Source of the DNA: Flaviflexus huanghaiensis
Lineage (GTDB): Bacteria; Actinomycetota; Actinomycetes; Actinomycetales; Actinomycetaceae
Length of the DNA stretch: 61,599 nucleotides
Direction of reading: 5' to 3'
Assembly (NCBI RefSeq): GCF_014118685.1
Contig: NZ_JACFAK010000015.1
Coordinates: forward strand, 1 to 61,599
Shown here: positions 43,079 through 51,970 of the stretch, in pieces
Position numbering within the stretch: position 1 is the stretch's first letter
Layout of the letters: each line of letters begins with the position of its first letter
Translations under genes and position numbers: made by a program
Notes under the pieces: model-generated
The model's input: the letters and a program-made list of their open reading frames with translations, nothing else
Databases searched by the model: none
Told to the model about the DNA's origin: nothing

Positions 43079-43100
43079 GACATTTTTGTCACAGTACGGT
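43072..43100 (+). promoter_or_regulatory. Promoter of the sucrose operon
   Basis: TTGACT, 17 bp, TACGGT: a good -35 and a fair -10 at ideal spacing, placed between the two operators and 116 bp before the binding-protein start. Confidence 0.6.
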
Positions 43101-43110
43101 AGCCGCATCA

Positions 43111-43129
43111 GGTAAAACGGTTTACTACC
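43111..43129 (+). promoter_or_regulatory. LacI-type operator 2 of the sucrose operon
   Basis: The core GTAAAACGGTTTAC (43112-43125) shares TAAAACGGTT with operator 1 and is a near-perfect palindrome around CG. It lies just downstream of the likely transcription start, so a bound repressor would block initiation. The centres of the two operators are 49 bp apart. Confidence 0.7.
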
Positions 43130-43215
43130 GTTGAGTGGATATGCCCGGGGTGGCAGTTCCGCGATCTGAAGGGCCGGCAGCGCCGGCCGCCGACAAAATG
43201 GCAAGGGAGCCAATA

Positions 43216-44514
43216 ATGAAATACAACAAGCCGCTCAAGTTGGGCGCCCTGTTTACGGGAGCGCTGCTCGTTATCACTGCCTGCTCGTCCGATACTGATG
43301 AGGCGGGCGGCGATTCTCAGGAGCCGATCGAAATTATCGGCGCCTTCACCGGTGAGTCTGCCGATGCCTTTAGCGAGGACCTCGCGGCCCTCTCTGAGGA
43401 ACTCGGCATCGAAGCGACCTACACACCGCTACCCGATTTCGAGACGGTTATTCAGAGCCGCGTCGCCGGCAATGACCGCCCCGATATCGCGATCTTCCCG
43501 CAGCCGGGCCTGCTGTTCGATCTGGCTCGCGATGGGGAGCTTAAGGCCCTTAACGACGCGATCGACGTCGACTCGAAGGAGCTCGTGCCCGGTCTCATCG
43601 ACACCGTCTCTGACGACGAGGGATCGGTGTTCGCACTGCCCGTCTCGATGAACGTCAAGAGCCTCGTCTGGTACCCGGTGCCGGAATTCGAGGAAGCTGG
43701 ATACACCGCGCCCTCGACACACGATGAGCTCGTCGAGTTGACTGAGACAATCAAGGCCGATGGTGTCGCGCCCTGGTGCTTTGGTATCGAATCAGGTGCC
43801 GCAACCGGTTGGCCGGCAACGGACTGGGTCGAGGAGTACGTGCTCCGTGTTGGTGGGCCCGAGGTCTACGACCAGTGGGTGAGCAACGAGATCCCCTTCA
43901 ATGATCCCGTCGTCCAGGAAGCCGGCGAAGCTATTGACGAGCTGCTTCTGACCGAGGGCAACGTCTACGGCGGCCGTCAGGCGATCGCTGCGACTAACTC
44001 GAACGATGCGGTGCTTCCGCTCGTTGAGGACCCGCCGAACTGCTTCATGCACCGCCAGGGCAACTTCATCACTGGCGTCATGCCAGACGATGTTCAGGCG
44101 GATCTTGAGAACAACGTCGGCGTCTTCCTGCTCCCCCCTTACGAGGGTGGCTATGACGGTCAGCCGATCCTCGGCGGCGGCGACTTCGCAGCTGTGTTCG
44201 ATGCCGAGAACGAGAACGTTATCCGCGTTCTCGAGGGTATCTCCTCCCCCGAGTTCCCCAACAAGTGGGCTGAGGCGAGGGAAATGATGTCCCCGTACAC
44301 GACATTCGACACGAGCCGTTACGGCAGTGCGATTCTCGAAGAGATCGCGGGCCTTGTGGCAGATGCTGACACCTTCCGTTTCGACGGCTCGGACATGATG
44401 CCGGGCGAGATCGGCACGGGTGCTTTTTGGCGGGAGATGGTCTCCTGGATGAGCGATCAGGTCGACCTCAACACCGCCCTCGACAACATCGAAGCGGCCT
44501 GGCCAGCGAGCTAG
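43216..44514 (+). CDS. Sugar ABC transporter substrate-binding lipoprotein (AglE-like)
   Basis: 432 residues from MKYNKPLKLGALFTGALLVI with a lipobox ending TACSS, so it is exported and lipid-anchored. The solute-binding domain (family 1) has PDIAIFPQPGLLFDLARDGEL and LVWYPVPEFEEAGYTAPSTHDELVEL, resembling alpha-glucoside binding proteins. Given the following sucrose enzymes it likely binds sucrose. A longer open frame starts 27 codons upstream, but AAGGGA and the signal peptide favour this ATG. First gene of the operon, after two LacI-type operators. Confidence 0.9.
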   Translation: MKYNKPLKLGALFTGALLVITACSSDTDEAGGDSQEPIEIIGAFTGESADAFSEDLAALSEELGIEATYTPLPDFETVIQSRVAGNDRPDIAIFPQPGLLFDLARDGELKALNDAIDVDSKELVPGLIDTVSDDEGSVFALPVSMNVKSLVWYPVPEFEEAGYTAPSTHDELVELTETIKADGVAPWCFGIESGAATGWPATDWVEEYVLRVGGPEVYDQWVSNEIPFNDPVVQEAGEAIDELLLTEGNVYGGRQAIAATNSNDAVLPLVEDPPNCFMHRQGNFITGVMPDDVQADLENNVGVFLLPPYEGGYDGQPILGGGDFAAVFDAENENVIRVLEGISSPEFPNKWAEAREMMSPYTTFDTSRYGSAILEEIAGLVADADTFRFDGSDMMPGEIGTGAFWREMVSWMSDQVDLNTALDNIEAAWPAS

Positions 44515-44519
44515 TCCGC

Positions 44520-44548
44520 GGGTGCCCGCCGGTCACCGGCGGGCACCC
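44520..44548 (+). other. Intercistronic hairpin after the binding protein
   Basis: Arms GGGTGCCCGCCGG and CCGGCGGGCACCC (13 bp) with a 3-nt loop in the gap before the first permease. As in other sugar ABC operons it probably protects or partly terminates the message, so the binding protein is made in excess over the permeases. Confidence 0.7.
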
Positions 44549-44566
44549 CTTCTAGAGGAGGATGCG

Positions 44567-45547
44567 ATGTTGAAGATATTTGACGGTCTCGTGGCCGTCG
44601 TGGGTAGCGTCGGCTTCTTTATAATCGTGTTCTGGCTTTTGAACGCGGTTGCCGAGCTGCTACCAACAAACTGGGAGAGGCGCGTTAAGCCATGGGTGTT
44701 CGTCGGACCCGCGCTTGCTTTCATCCTTGTGTTCCTCATTTACCCGGCGATCCGAACCCTTATCCTGTCCGTTTTCGACCGGCGCGGGGAAGAGTTCGTC
44801 GGGTTGGAAAACTTCACGGGACTGCTGACTGATTCGGCGTTCCAGAGCACGATGGTCAACACCCTGCTGTGGATCCTCGTCGTTCCCATCCTTGCGGTCG
44901 CTCTCGGCCTACTCGTCGCGACCCTGACGGACCGCTTGCCAGCGAGCGAAGAGAAGGTGTCGAAGTCCCTCATCTTCCTCCCCATGGCGATCTCCATGGT
45001 CGGCGCATCGACAATCTGGCGGTTCGTTTACGAATGGCGGCCAGAGGGGCAGCCACAGATCGGCCTACTCAACCAGTTCTGGACAGCCGTCGGCGGTCAG
45101 CCCCAGGTCTGGATGCAGATCTCGAGCGGCAAGCTCAACAGCTTCCTTCTCATGGTCATCCTCATCTGGTTGCAGGTCGGCTTCGCCATGGTCCTTCTAT
45201 CGGCAGCGATCAAGAACGTTCCCAGCGATACCGTCGAGGCCGCCCGCGTGGACGGTGCTGGCGAGATTCAGATCTTCTTCCGCATCGTCCTTCCGCAAAT
45301 CAAGGTGACGATGCTGACCGTGTTCATCACGATCCTCATTGGTGTCCTCAAGGTGTTCGACATCGCCTACGTCATGACGGGAGGCAACTACGACACGAAC
45401 GTCGTTGCGCTTGCCTTCTTCAAAGAGCTGTTCACCTACCGCCACGACGGCAGGGCCGCCGCCATCGTCGTGCTTCTCATGCTCGCCATCATTCCGGTCA
45501 TCATCTACCAGATCCGCAGCTTCAAGGCAGAGGAGGCAGCACGATGA
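44567..45547 (+). CDS. Sugar ABC transporter permease (AglF/MalF-like)
   Basis: 326 residues. An extra N-terminal helix (VAVVGSVGFFIIVFWLLNAV) precedes the six-helix permease core, as in AglF proteins. The ATPase-coupling EAA loop reads VEAARVDGAGEIQIFFRIVLPQIK. GGAGG precedes the ATG; an upstream in-frame ATG would run into the hairpin. Membrane partner of the next gene, with which it overlaps by 4 bp. Confidence 0.9.
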   Translation: MLKIFDGLVAVVGSVGFFIIVFWLLNAVAELLPTNWERRVKPWVFVGPALAFILVFLIYPAIRTLILSVFDRRGEEFVGLENFTGLLTDSAFQSTMVNTLLWILVVPILAVALGLLVATLTDRLPASEEKVSKSLIFLPMAISMVGASTIWRFVYEWRPEGQPQIGLLNQFWTAVGGQPQVWMQISSGKLNSFLLMVILIWLQVGFAMVLLSAAIKNVPSDTVEAARVDGAGEIQIFFRIVLPQIKVTMLTVFITILIGVLKVFDIAYVMTGGNYDTNVVALAFFKELFTYRHDGRAAAIVVLLMLAIIPVIIYQIRSFKAEEAAR

Positions 45548-46455
45548 GCTCCGCAACGCCAGCGCCGGTCACCCCGGTGCCAAGCCCAAAGAGGCGACCG
45601 AAAACGAAGCGGCCGAAGATCCAGGGCAGCGCCAACTGGCTGACCCGGCTCATCGTCGTCACCGTCGTCGTCACCTTCCTCATCCCGACGATCGGGCTGT
45701 TCATCACCTCGTTCCGCCCGCGAGTCGACTCCACATCCTCGGGTTGGTGGACTGCGCTCTTCAGTCCCTTCGACGCAGAATGGACCCTCCAGGGATATCG
45801 CGAGGTACTGGATGCGGGGATGGGCAACGCGTTCATTAACAGCATCGTGATCGCTGTCCCCGCCACTCTTATCCCGCTCCTTATCGCCGCGATGGCGGCG
45901 TACGCCTTCACCTTCATGAAGTTCCCCGGCCGCGACGTTATCTTCCTCGTTGTTGTTGGCCTCCTCGTCGTCCCCCTCCAGGTGGCCTTTATCCCGCTGC
46001 TCCAGCTGTTCGGTCAGTTCGAGTTGGTCGGCACGTTCCCAGCCGTCTGGCTGGCACACACGGGGTTCGGCATGCCGCTCGCGATATACCTGTTGCGGAC
46101 GTACATGGCGACGGTCCCGCACTCTCTCCTCGAGTCGGCTCAGATCGATGGTGCCTCGCACTTCCAGATCTTCTGGCGGCTCCTCCTTCCCATCAGCGTG
46201 CCTGCGCTTGCCTCGTTCGCGATCTTCCAGTTCCTCTGGGTCTGGAACGACCTCCTCGTTGCCCTGCTCTTCGTCGGAGCTGGCGAGAACGAGACTGTCA
46301 CCCTGCGACTGTCGAGCCTTATCGGCCAATATGGTCAGCGGTGGGACCTGCTCGCACCCGGTGCCTTCATCTCCCTGTCACTGCCCCTCATCGTGTTCTT
46401 GTTCCTGCAGCGCTACTTCGTGCGTGGCATGACAGCGGGCTCGGTCAAGGGCTGA
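45544..46455 (+). CDS. Sugar ABC transporter permease (AglG/MalG-like)
   Basis: 303 residues, six membrane segments after a Pro/Lys-rich cytoplasmic N-terminus of about 35 residues. The EAA loop is LLESAQIDGASHFQIFWRLLLPIS. No ATPase gene lies in the operon; such importers in actinobacteria generally borrow a shared MsiK-type ATPase encoded elsewhere. The final 46-bp gap leads to the LacI gene on the same strand. Confidence 0.9.
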   Translation: MSSATPAPVTPVPSPKRRPKTKRPKIQGSANWLTRLIVVTVVVTFLIPTIGLFITSFRPRVDSTSSGWWTALFSPFDAEWTLQGYREVLDAGMGNAFINSIVIAVPATLIPLLIAAMAAYAFTFMKFPGRDVIFLVVVGLLVVPLQVAFIPLLQLFGQFELVGTFPAVWLAHTGFGMPLAIYLLRTYMATVPHSLLESAQIDGASHFQIFWRLLLPISVPALASFAIFQFLWVWNDLLVALLFVGAGENETVTLRLSSLIGQYGQRWDLLAPGAFISLSLPLIVFLFLQRYFVRGMTAGSVKG

Positions 46456-46498
46456 TAGGCATAGTGGGGCACAGGAGCAGAATAGGTCGGTCGGCAGT

Positions 46499-47545
46499 AT
46501 GGATGTGGGAGAGCGTGTGAAAAAGGTTGGTATCCGGGAAGTCGCGAAACATGCGGGTGTCTCTATCGGGGCGGTCTCCCGCATCCTCAACAATCGCGAC
46601 GCGGACAAGTTCCCCGAGGCAACCCGCGACCGCGTCCATGTCGCCGCACACGAGTTGGGTTACCGGCCCAACATGCTCGCGCGAGGGCTGCGGACCAGCC
46701 GGACACACACGGTCGGTCTCGTGACGGACATGATCGCCACAACTCCGTACGCCTCCGGCATCGCAGCCGCCGCGCAGGAGGTCGCTCAAGAAAACGGCGT
46801 CCTTCTCTTCCTCGTCAACACGGGCGGCTCCGGCACAATCGAAACCAACGCGGTTGATGCTCTGCTTGCCCAGCAGGTTGACGGCTTCATCTTCGCAACG
46901 ATGTCGTACCGGGAGGTCGACGTCCCCGAACGGCTACCGACCGACACGGTACTCGTTAACTGTGTGCCCCGCTCTGGTCATTACCGCGTTGTTGTCCCAG
47001 ATGATTACGGCGGCGCACATACGGCGATGAGATACCTCGTCGAGGCGGGACACAGGAGGATCGCGTTCGTCGACACGGACGAGAAGGACCCCGATCCACT
47101 TGCGTCCCAGCTGAGGTTCGCAGGTTATCGAGACGTCCTTCATGAGGCTGGTATCCCCTTCGACGAGAATCTCGTCGTCGAGGGCAGGTCGGACTCGTTC
47201 GGCGGCAGGGCCGCTGTCGACCGTCTTCTCACACTACCGGCACAGACGAGACCAACAGCTGTCTTCTGCTTCAACGACCGCATGGCGGCGGGAGCCTACA
47301 TCGCCGCCCGCCGCCACGGTATGCAGGTACCTGCCGATCTTTCGATCGTCGGATACGACGACCAGGCCCTCATTGCCGCCGAGATCGATCCCGGTCTCAC
47401 GACCGTCGCGCTACCCCACCATGCGATGGGACGCCTCGCGATGAAGATGCTGCTCGGTATCGACGAGCCGCACGAAGAATCCCTCATGAAACTGGAATGC
47501 CCCCTGATCGTGCGTGAGTCGGTACGACCACTTACGCAACCCTGA
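46499..47545 (+). CDS. LacI-family transcriptional regulator of the sucrose operon
   Basis: 348 residues. The N-terminal helix-turn-helix VGIREVAKHAGVSIGAVSRILNN and hinge helix YRPNMLARGLRTSRTHTVGLV are followed by the periplasmic-binding-protein-like sugar domain (VDGFIFATMSYREVDVP; CFNDRMAAGAYIAARRHG; IVGYDDQALIAAEIDPGLTTV). It should repress from the two CG-centred operators at 43061-43129 and be released by a sugar. The start is uncertain: ATG 46499 or GTG 46517 (GGGAGAG just before). It sits inside the operon between transport and enzyme genes. Confidence 0.92.
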   Translation: MDVGERVKKVGIREVAKHAGVSIGAVSRILNNRDADKFPEATRDRVHVAAHELGYRPNMLARGLRTSRTHTVGLVTDMIATTPYASGIAAAAQEVAQENGVLLFLVNTGGSGTIETNAVDALLAQQVDGFIFATMSYREVDVPERLPTDTVLVNCVPRSGHYRVVVPDDYGGAHTAMRYLVEAGHRRIAFVDTDEKDPDPLASQLRFAGYRDVLHEAGIPFDENLVVEGRSDSFGGRAAVDRLLTLPAQTRPTAVFCFNDRMAAGAYIAARRHGMQVPADLSIVGYDDQALIAAEIDPGLTTVALPHHAMGRLAMKMLLGIDEPHEESLMKLECPLIVRESVRPLTQP

Positions 47546-47565
47546 CCCACGAGAGTTGAAACGGA

Positions 47566-49077
47566 ATGAACCACACCGCCGGACCTCAGCTGATCGCCTA
47601 CGCAGACCGCTTCGGCGGCTCACTCAGCGCCCTCAAAGACCTTCTGGATGGCCCGCTCGCAGGCACCTTCGACGGCGTCCATATCTTGCCGTTCTTCACG
47701 CCGTTCGATGGCGAGGATGCTGGGTTTGATCCCTCGGACCACACGGTCGTCGACTCGCGGCTCGGCACCTGGGAGGATGTTCGCGACCTCGCGGCCACGT
47801 ACCGGATCATGGCTGACCTTATCGTCAACCATGTCTCGGCCTCGTCGCCGGAGTTCCTCGACGTCATCGCCCGCGGTAGCGACTCTCCGCACTTCCCCAT
47901 GTTCTTGACGATGGCATCGGTCTTCCCGGACGGCGCGACGGAAGTCGACCTCGCCGCGATCTATCGGCCCCGTCCCGGCCTGCCGTTTACTCCCATGACC
48001 CTGGGTGAGGATCGGCGGCTCATGTGGACGACCTTCACCTCCCAGCAGATCGATCTTGATGTGCGAAGCACCGAGGCAGCCGCCTACCTCGAGCGGGTCC
48101 TTGCCTCGCTCACCGAGGGCGGAGTATCGATGGTCAGGCTTGACGCTGTCGGATACAGCGTCAAGACACCCGGCACATCGTCGTTCATGACCCCTGATAC
48201 GTACGCCTTTATCGACAACCTCGCCCAGAAGGCTCGCGCACGCGGCGCCGAGGTCCTCGTCGAGATCCATGGCCACTACGAGCAGCAGATCGACGTCGCC
48301 TCCAAGGTTGATCTTGTCTACGATTTCGCTCTCCCCCCGCTCGTCCTCTACGCCCTCCACACCGGGGACGCGGCGCCACTCCTGCACTGGATGAAGGTCC
48401 GCCCAACCAACGCCATTACCGTGCTCGACACTCATGACGGCATCGGCGTTGTCGACGTCGGGCCAAGCCACGACGGCCAGCCCGGCCTCCTCGACGCCGA
48501 GCAGATCGAGAGCCTCGTTGAGGGAATCCACGAACGCTCGCGGGGCGGGTCCCGCGCCGCAACAGGATGGGCGGCATCGAACGTCGACGTTTACCAGGTG
48601 AACTGCACATACTTCGACGCCCTAGGCGGGGACGAGAAGGCCTATCTCGCTGCGCGTGCCTTCCAGCTCTTCACTCCGGGCACACCGCAGATCTACTACG
48701 TTGGGTTACTGGCCGGTCGCAATGACATGGAGCTACTCCGCAGCACCGGTGTGGGCCGCAACATTAACCGTCATCATTACGACCGAGCTGAGATTGAGGA
48801 GGCACTGGGAGACCCGCTCGTCATGACACTCATGCGCCTCATCCGCCTTCGCAAGAATCATCCGGCGTTCGCGGGCAGGTGCTCCGTCGACGGCAGTGGT
48901 TCTCGCATCACCCTCGACTGGACTCATGACAACCACCGAGCGTGCCTCGACGTGGACTTCGCGGACTCGAACGTGTCGCTAACGGCCACGACACCGGACG
49001 GCGACGAGATCGTCATGGGCCTCACGGACGATGCACTGGGCGAGCTCGCAGACGCCGAGGATAGTGCCGTTCGATGA
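47566..49077 (+). CDS. gtfA: Sucrose phosphorylase (GH13)
   Basis: 503 residues. It splits sucrose with phosphate into glucose 1-phosphate and fructose, saving one ATP. Family signatures: QLIAYADRFGG, GVHILPFFTPFDGEDAGFDP, IYRPRPGLPFTPM, nucleophile Asp in MVRLDAVGYSVKTPGT, acid/base Glu in VLVEIHGHYEQQ, and Asp in VLDTHDGIGVVDV. Length equals that of bifidobacterial enzymes. No signal peptide, so sucrose is cleaved inside the cell after ABC import without phosphorylation. Its stop overlaps the GH32 start by 4 bp. Confidence 0.94.
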   Translation: MNHTAGPQLIAYADRFGGSLSALKDLLDGPLAGTFDGVHILPFFTPFDGEDAGFDPSDHTVVDSRLGTWEDVRDLAATYRIMADLIVNHVSASSPEFLDVIARGSDSPHFPMFLTMASVFPDGATEVDLAAIYRPRPGLPFTPMTLGEDRRLMWTTFTSQQIDLDVRSTEAAAYLERVLASLTEGGVSMVRLDAVGYSVKTPGTSSFMTPDTYAFIDNLAQKARARGAEVLVEIHGHYEQQIDVASKVDLVYDFALPPLVLYALHTGDAAPLLHWMKVRPTNAITVLDTHDGIGVVDVGPSHDGQPGLLDAEQIESLVEGIHERSRGGSRAATGWAASNVDVYQVNCTYFDALGGDEKAYLAARAFQLFTPGTPQIYYVGLLAGRNDMELLRSTGVGRNINRHHYDRAEIEEALGDPLVMTLMRLIRLRKNHPAFAGRCSVDGSGSRITLDWTHDNHRACLDVDFADSNVSLTATTPDGDEIVMGLTDDALGELADAEDSAVR

Positions 49078-50354
49078 CGCCAGACGCAACGAACGACGGT
49101 CGCCCCGTTTTGCACTTCACCCCGCAGAGCGGATGGATCAACGATCCCTATGGGCTCACGTGGTATCGGGGTGAATACCACCTCTTCTTCCAATACGTCC
49201 CGGACCAGGTCGACTGGGCCGTACAGCAGCACTGGGGCCATGCGACAAGCCCGGACCTCCTTCACTGGACCACCCAACGCGTCGCGCTGTCGCCGGGCGA
49301 TGGGGATGACGGCATCTGGTCGGGGTCGCTTGCCCTCCCGGAGGATGGTCCTGCGACCATCTTCTACACGTCCGTCAATCTGCCTCGCCTCGACGTCGCG
49401 GTCGCCCGCACCGCCCATCCTCTCGATGCTGAATGGCAGAGCTGGGAGAAGGGACTCGTTGTCGCATCTGTCGACCCCGACTCAAATGTGACAACGTACC
49501 GCGACCCCTACGTGTTCCATGACGGGACCACGTGGAAAATGATCATGGGAGCCGGCTTCGCCGACGGCAGACCCGCTATCCTCGGCTATTCGTCCGGTGA
49601 TCTTGCGCACTGGCAATACGACGGGATAGTCGCCGAAGGTACCGGAAATCGCAGCGACGAGCTGTGGCTCGGCGAGGGATGGGAGTGCCCGCAGCTCTTC
49701 CCGATCGAGGATCGCTGGGCACTCGTCGTCGGCGTATGGGAAAGTGCCGGTCCGCACTACGTCGCTTACGCGCTGGGAGACTATGCCGATGGGCGGTTCA
49801 TACCCGATTCATGGCACCGCTTGAGCTACGGGCCCTCGTACTACGCTGCGTCAACCTTCATGGACCGCGACCGGCGTCGAGGTCTCATCTACTGGCTCAA
49901 AGAAGTGACCGACCGCGGCGGGCAGTGGGCGGGAGCCCACTCCCTGCCACACACTCTCGCCCTGGTTAACGACAGGCTCGTTGCGCGGCCGCACCCGAAC
50001 ATCGATAATCTCCGCCACGACAGACAAACTGCGACAAATGGAAGTCTTGACCTGCCTGCGCTCGCCGACGTGGAGTGGACGCTGGACTCACCGGAGAGCA
50101 ACGCAACCCTCAGCATCGGCAACAACGAGAACCCCGAGCTCGTTCTCTGCGCAGAGCGCGGTGTATTGAGAGCTGAGACCGAAGCTGCGGCGTGGGAAAT
50201 GCCGGTAAGTGACGGGGAGACGCTACGGATCATCGTCGACGGGCCAATTGTTGAGATCTTCGGCGCCGCCGGTGTCCTCGCCCTCCCCGTATCTTGTGGA
50301 GGTTCGCGCCGTATTAAAGCTGAAGGGTCTATCACCTGGTACGACCTGGGCTAA
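49074..50354 (+). CDS. GH32 beta-fructofuranosidase (sucrase/fructosidase)
   Basis: 426 residues. It should hydrolyse sucrose or short fructans. GH32 triad: nucleophile Asp in SGWINDPYGLTWY, stabiliser in YRDPYVF, and acid/base Glu in EGWECPQLFPI. The usual WMNDPNG is WINDPYG here; the Asp is kept. A short C-terminal beta domain is present (IVDGPIVEIFGAAG). Intracellular, since no signal peptide is seen. Because import is by ABC transporter rather than PTS, the substrate should be unphosphorylated, so sucrose-6-phosphate hydrolase is a less fitting name. Confidence 0.92.
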   Translation: MTPDATNDGRPVLHFTPQSGWINDPYGLTWYRGEYHLFFQYVPDQVDWAVQQHWGHATSPDLLHWTTQRVALSPGDGDDGIWSGSLALPEDGPATIFYTSVNLPRLDVAVARTAHPLDAEWQSWEKGLVVASVDPDSNVTTYRDPYVFHDGTTWKMIMGAGFADGRPAILGYSSGDLAHWQYDGIVAEGTGNRSDELWLGEGWECPQLFPIEDRWALVVGVWESAGPHYVAYALGDYADGRFIPDSWHRLSYGPSYYAASTFMDRDRRRGLIYWLKEVTDRGGQWAGAHSLPHTLALVNDRLVARPHPNIDNLRHDRQTATNGSLDLPALADVEWTLDSPESNATLSIGNNENPELVLCAERGVLRAETEAAAWEMPVSDGETLRIIVDGPIVEIFGAAGVLALPVSCGGSRRIKAEGSITWYDLG

Positions 50355-50698
50355 GGTTCGTTTCGCGTTAAGCTACCGCGCACAGCGGGAGGGCGAATCT
50401 TCCGCGCGATAATCAGACAATCTTGCCAGTCGGCATAGGACTCACCTGACTCGCGAATCTTCCATTCCTGGCGACCATTTGCAGATCGGGGCGGTTGAAG
50501 GAGAGCGTGTGGACGAACTCGCCTGTTTGCCTTTTGAGGTAGGCAGCGACTGAGAGCGAGGTCCGTCGACGCCCCGTGCGCTGGCTGGCCGTGGATCGCC
50601 TCTCGACGCATCGTGCGACGCATCGTCAGCCCCATCCACCCACTGGACCGTATTGCTGGCAAGCGGAGTCACATGCTACTTTGCGCTTGTTACGTAGT
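50355..50698. other. Gap between the sucrose operon and the riboflavin leader
   Basis: 344 bp. Minus-strand frames are open (for example 50351-50662) but without a ribosome binding site, signal or recognised motif. The rib promoter must be near 50640-50690. No terminator with a clear hairpin was found. Confidence 0.35.
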
Positions 50699-50824
50699 AC
50701 GTGCACTGGGGGCGGTGAAATTCCGCACCGGCGGTTATAGTCCGCGACCCGTCCACAGCCAGTGGCCGGTTGAACAGGTGAAAATCCTGTACCGACGGTT
50801 AAAGTCCGGATGAGAAGCGCACGT
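50699..50824 (+). promoter_or_regulatory. FMN riboswitch (RFN element)
   Basis: The RFN core is plain: GGGGCGGTGAAATTCCGCAC, CGGCGGTTATAGTCCGCGAC, AACAGGTGAAAATCCTGTAC and CGACGGTTAAAGTCCGGATG follow in order, closed by a basal stem ACGTGC (50699-50704) with GCACGT (50819-50824). It senses FMN and turns down the rib operon. The ribD ribosome binding site (GGAGGG, 50877-50882) can pair with CCCCC at 50855-50859, which suggests translational control (inference). Confidence 0.95.
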
Positions 50825-50887
50825 ATCGGTTGGCATCTTTGCCGTACCGTCATGCCCCCGCGCCTGTGCACCTGGCGGAGGGAACAT

Positions 50888-51970
50888 ATGACGGTCACAG
50901 CGGCCGAAGATGCGGCCATGGTCCGAGCGCTCAGCTTGGCATCGTCGAACGAATTCCGGCCCGGTCCGAATCCTCGTGTCGGATGCGTCCTTCTTGACTC
51001 AGCAGGGGCGACGATCTCCGAGGGGTTGCACCGAGGAGCTGGCACTCCTCATGCCGAAGTCGATGCTCTGACGAAGGCTGGCGGCAACGCGCGCGGTGCG
51101 ACCGCTGTCGTCACTTTGGAACCGTGCGATCACACGGGCCGAACGGGTCCCTGCACGGGTGCTCTCATCGATGCTGGCGTCTCTCGAGTGGTGTTCGCTC
51201 AGGCCGATCCGAACCCTCAGGCATCCAATGGTGCGTGGACGCTTCGCCGCGCGGGAGTCGACGTTCATGGCGGACTCCGCTCGGCTGAAGCCTTCGAGCT
51301 CAACCGGGCCTGGTCTTTCGCTGTCACGCACGGCCGGCCCTACGTCACGTGGAAGTACGCCGCGACTCTCGATGGTCGTAGCGCGGCGGCCGATGGGAGC
51401 TCCCGCTGGATATCGTCGCAGGCCTCCCGTGCAGATGCTCACCGGCTTCGCGCCCGGTGTGACGCCATCATGGTTGGCACGAACACCATCGTGGGGGACG
51501 ATCCGCAGCTGACGGCGCGCGATTCAGCCGGCCGCCCGGTGGCACACCAACCGCTACGTGTGATCGTCGGCGAACGTACTCTGGCTGCCGGTCACCGGGT
51601 CTTCGACAGTGCGGCCGAGACCCTGCATCTCCAGACCCGCGACCTTACGGAGGTCCTTGCCGAGCTCCATCGCCTCGAACGGCGCCATATCTTCCTCGAA
51701 GGCGGACCCACCCTGGCGGCGGCTTTCCTTCGCGCCGGATTGGTCGATGAGATTGTCGCCTACCTCGCGCCCGCCTTCCTGGGATCCGGGCGACCCGCCA
51801 TCGGCCCCCTCGGCATCACCTCCATGTCCGACATCCTCACGTTTGCGATGACGGACGTGACTGTCATCCCTCCCACCAGCCCCACTGACGACGCCAACAT
51901 CCGAGTGACGATGCGCGGCTCCGTCAAACCGATTAACGAAGAAGGACAATCCTCATGTTTACCGGAATAG
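50888..51970 (+). CDS. ribD: Bifunctional diaminohydroxyphosphoribosylaminopyrimidine deaminase / reductase
   Basis: 360 residues from MTVTAAEDAAMVRALSLASS. The N-terminal deaminase has zinc ligands in HAEVDAL and PCDHTGRTGPCTGAL; the C-terminal reductase has VTWKYAATLDGRSAA and FLEGGPTLAAAFLRAGLVDE. It carries out the second and third steps of the pyrimidine branch of riboflavin synthesis. The ATG at 50888 follows GGAGGG; earlier in-frame starts would lie in the riboswitch. Its end overlaps ribE by 16 bp. Confidence 0.95.
   Translation: MTVTAAEDAAMVRALSLASSNEFRPGPNPRVGCVLLDSAGATISEGLHRGAGTPHAEVDALTKAGGNARGATAVVTLEPCDHTGRTGPCTGALIDAGVSRVVFAQADPNPQASNGAWTLRRAGVDVHGGLRSAEAFELNRAWSFAVTHGRPYVTWKYAATLDGRSAAADGSSRWISSQASRADAHRLRARCDAIMVGTNTIVGDDPQLTARDSAGRPVAHQPLRVIVGERTLAAGHRVFDSAAETLHLQTRDLTEVLAELHRLERRHIFLEGGPTLAAAFLRAGLVDEIVAYLAPAFLGSGRPAIGPLGITSMSDILTFAMTDVTVIPPTSPTDDANIRVTMRGSVKPINEEGQSSCLPE

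Noticed and set aside
44869-45543. Extension of the second permease upstream to 44869
   Set aside because: It would overlap the first permease for nearly its whole length; the ATG at 45544 overlaps the previous stop by 4 bp as expected.
50351-50662. Minus-strand gene between the sucrose and riboflavin operons
   Set aside because: No ribosome binding site or motif; another frame in the same place looks equally protein-like, so neither is convincing.
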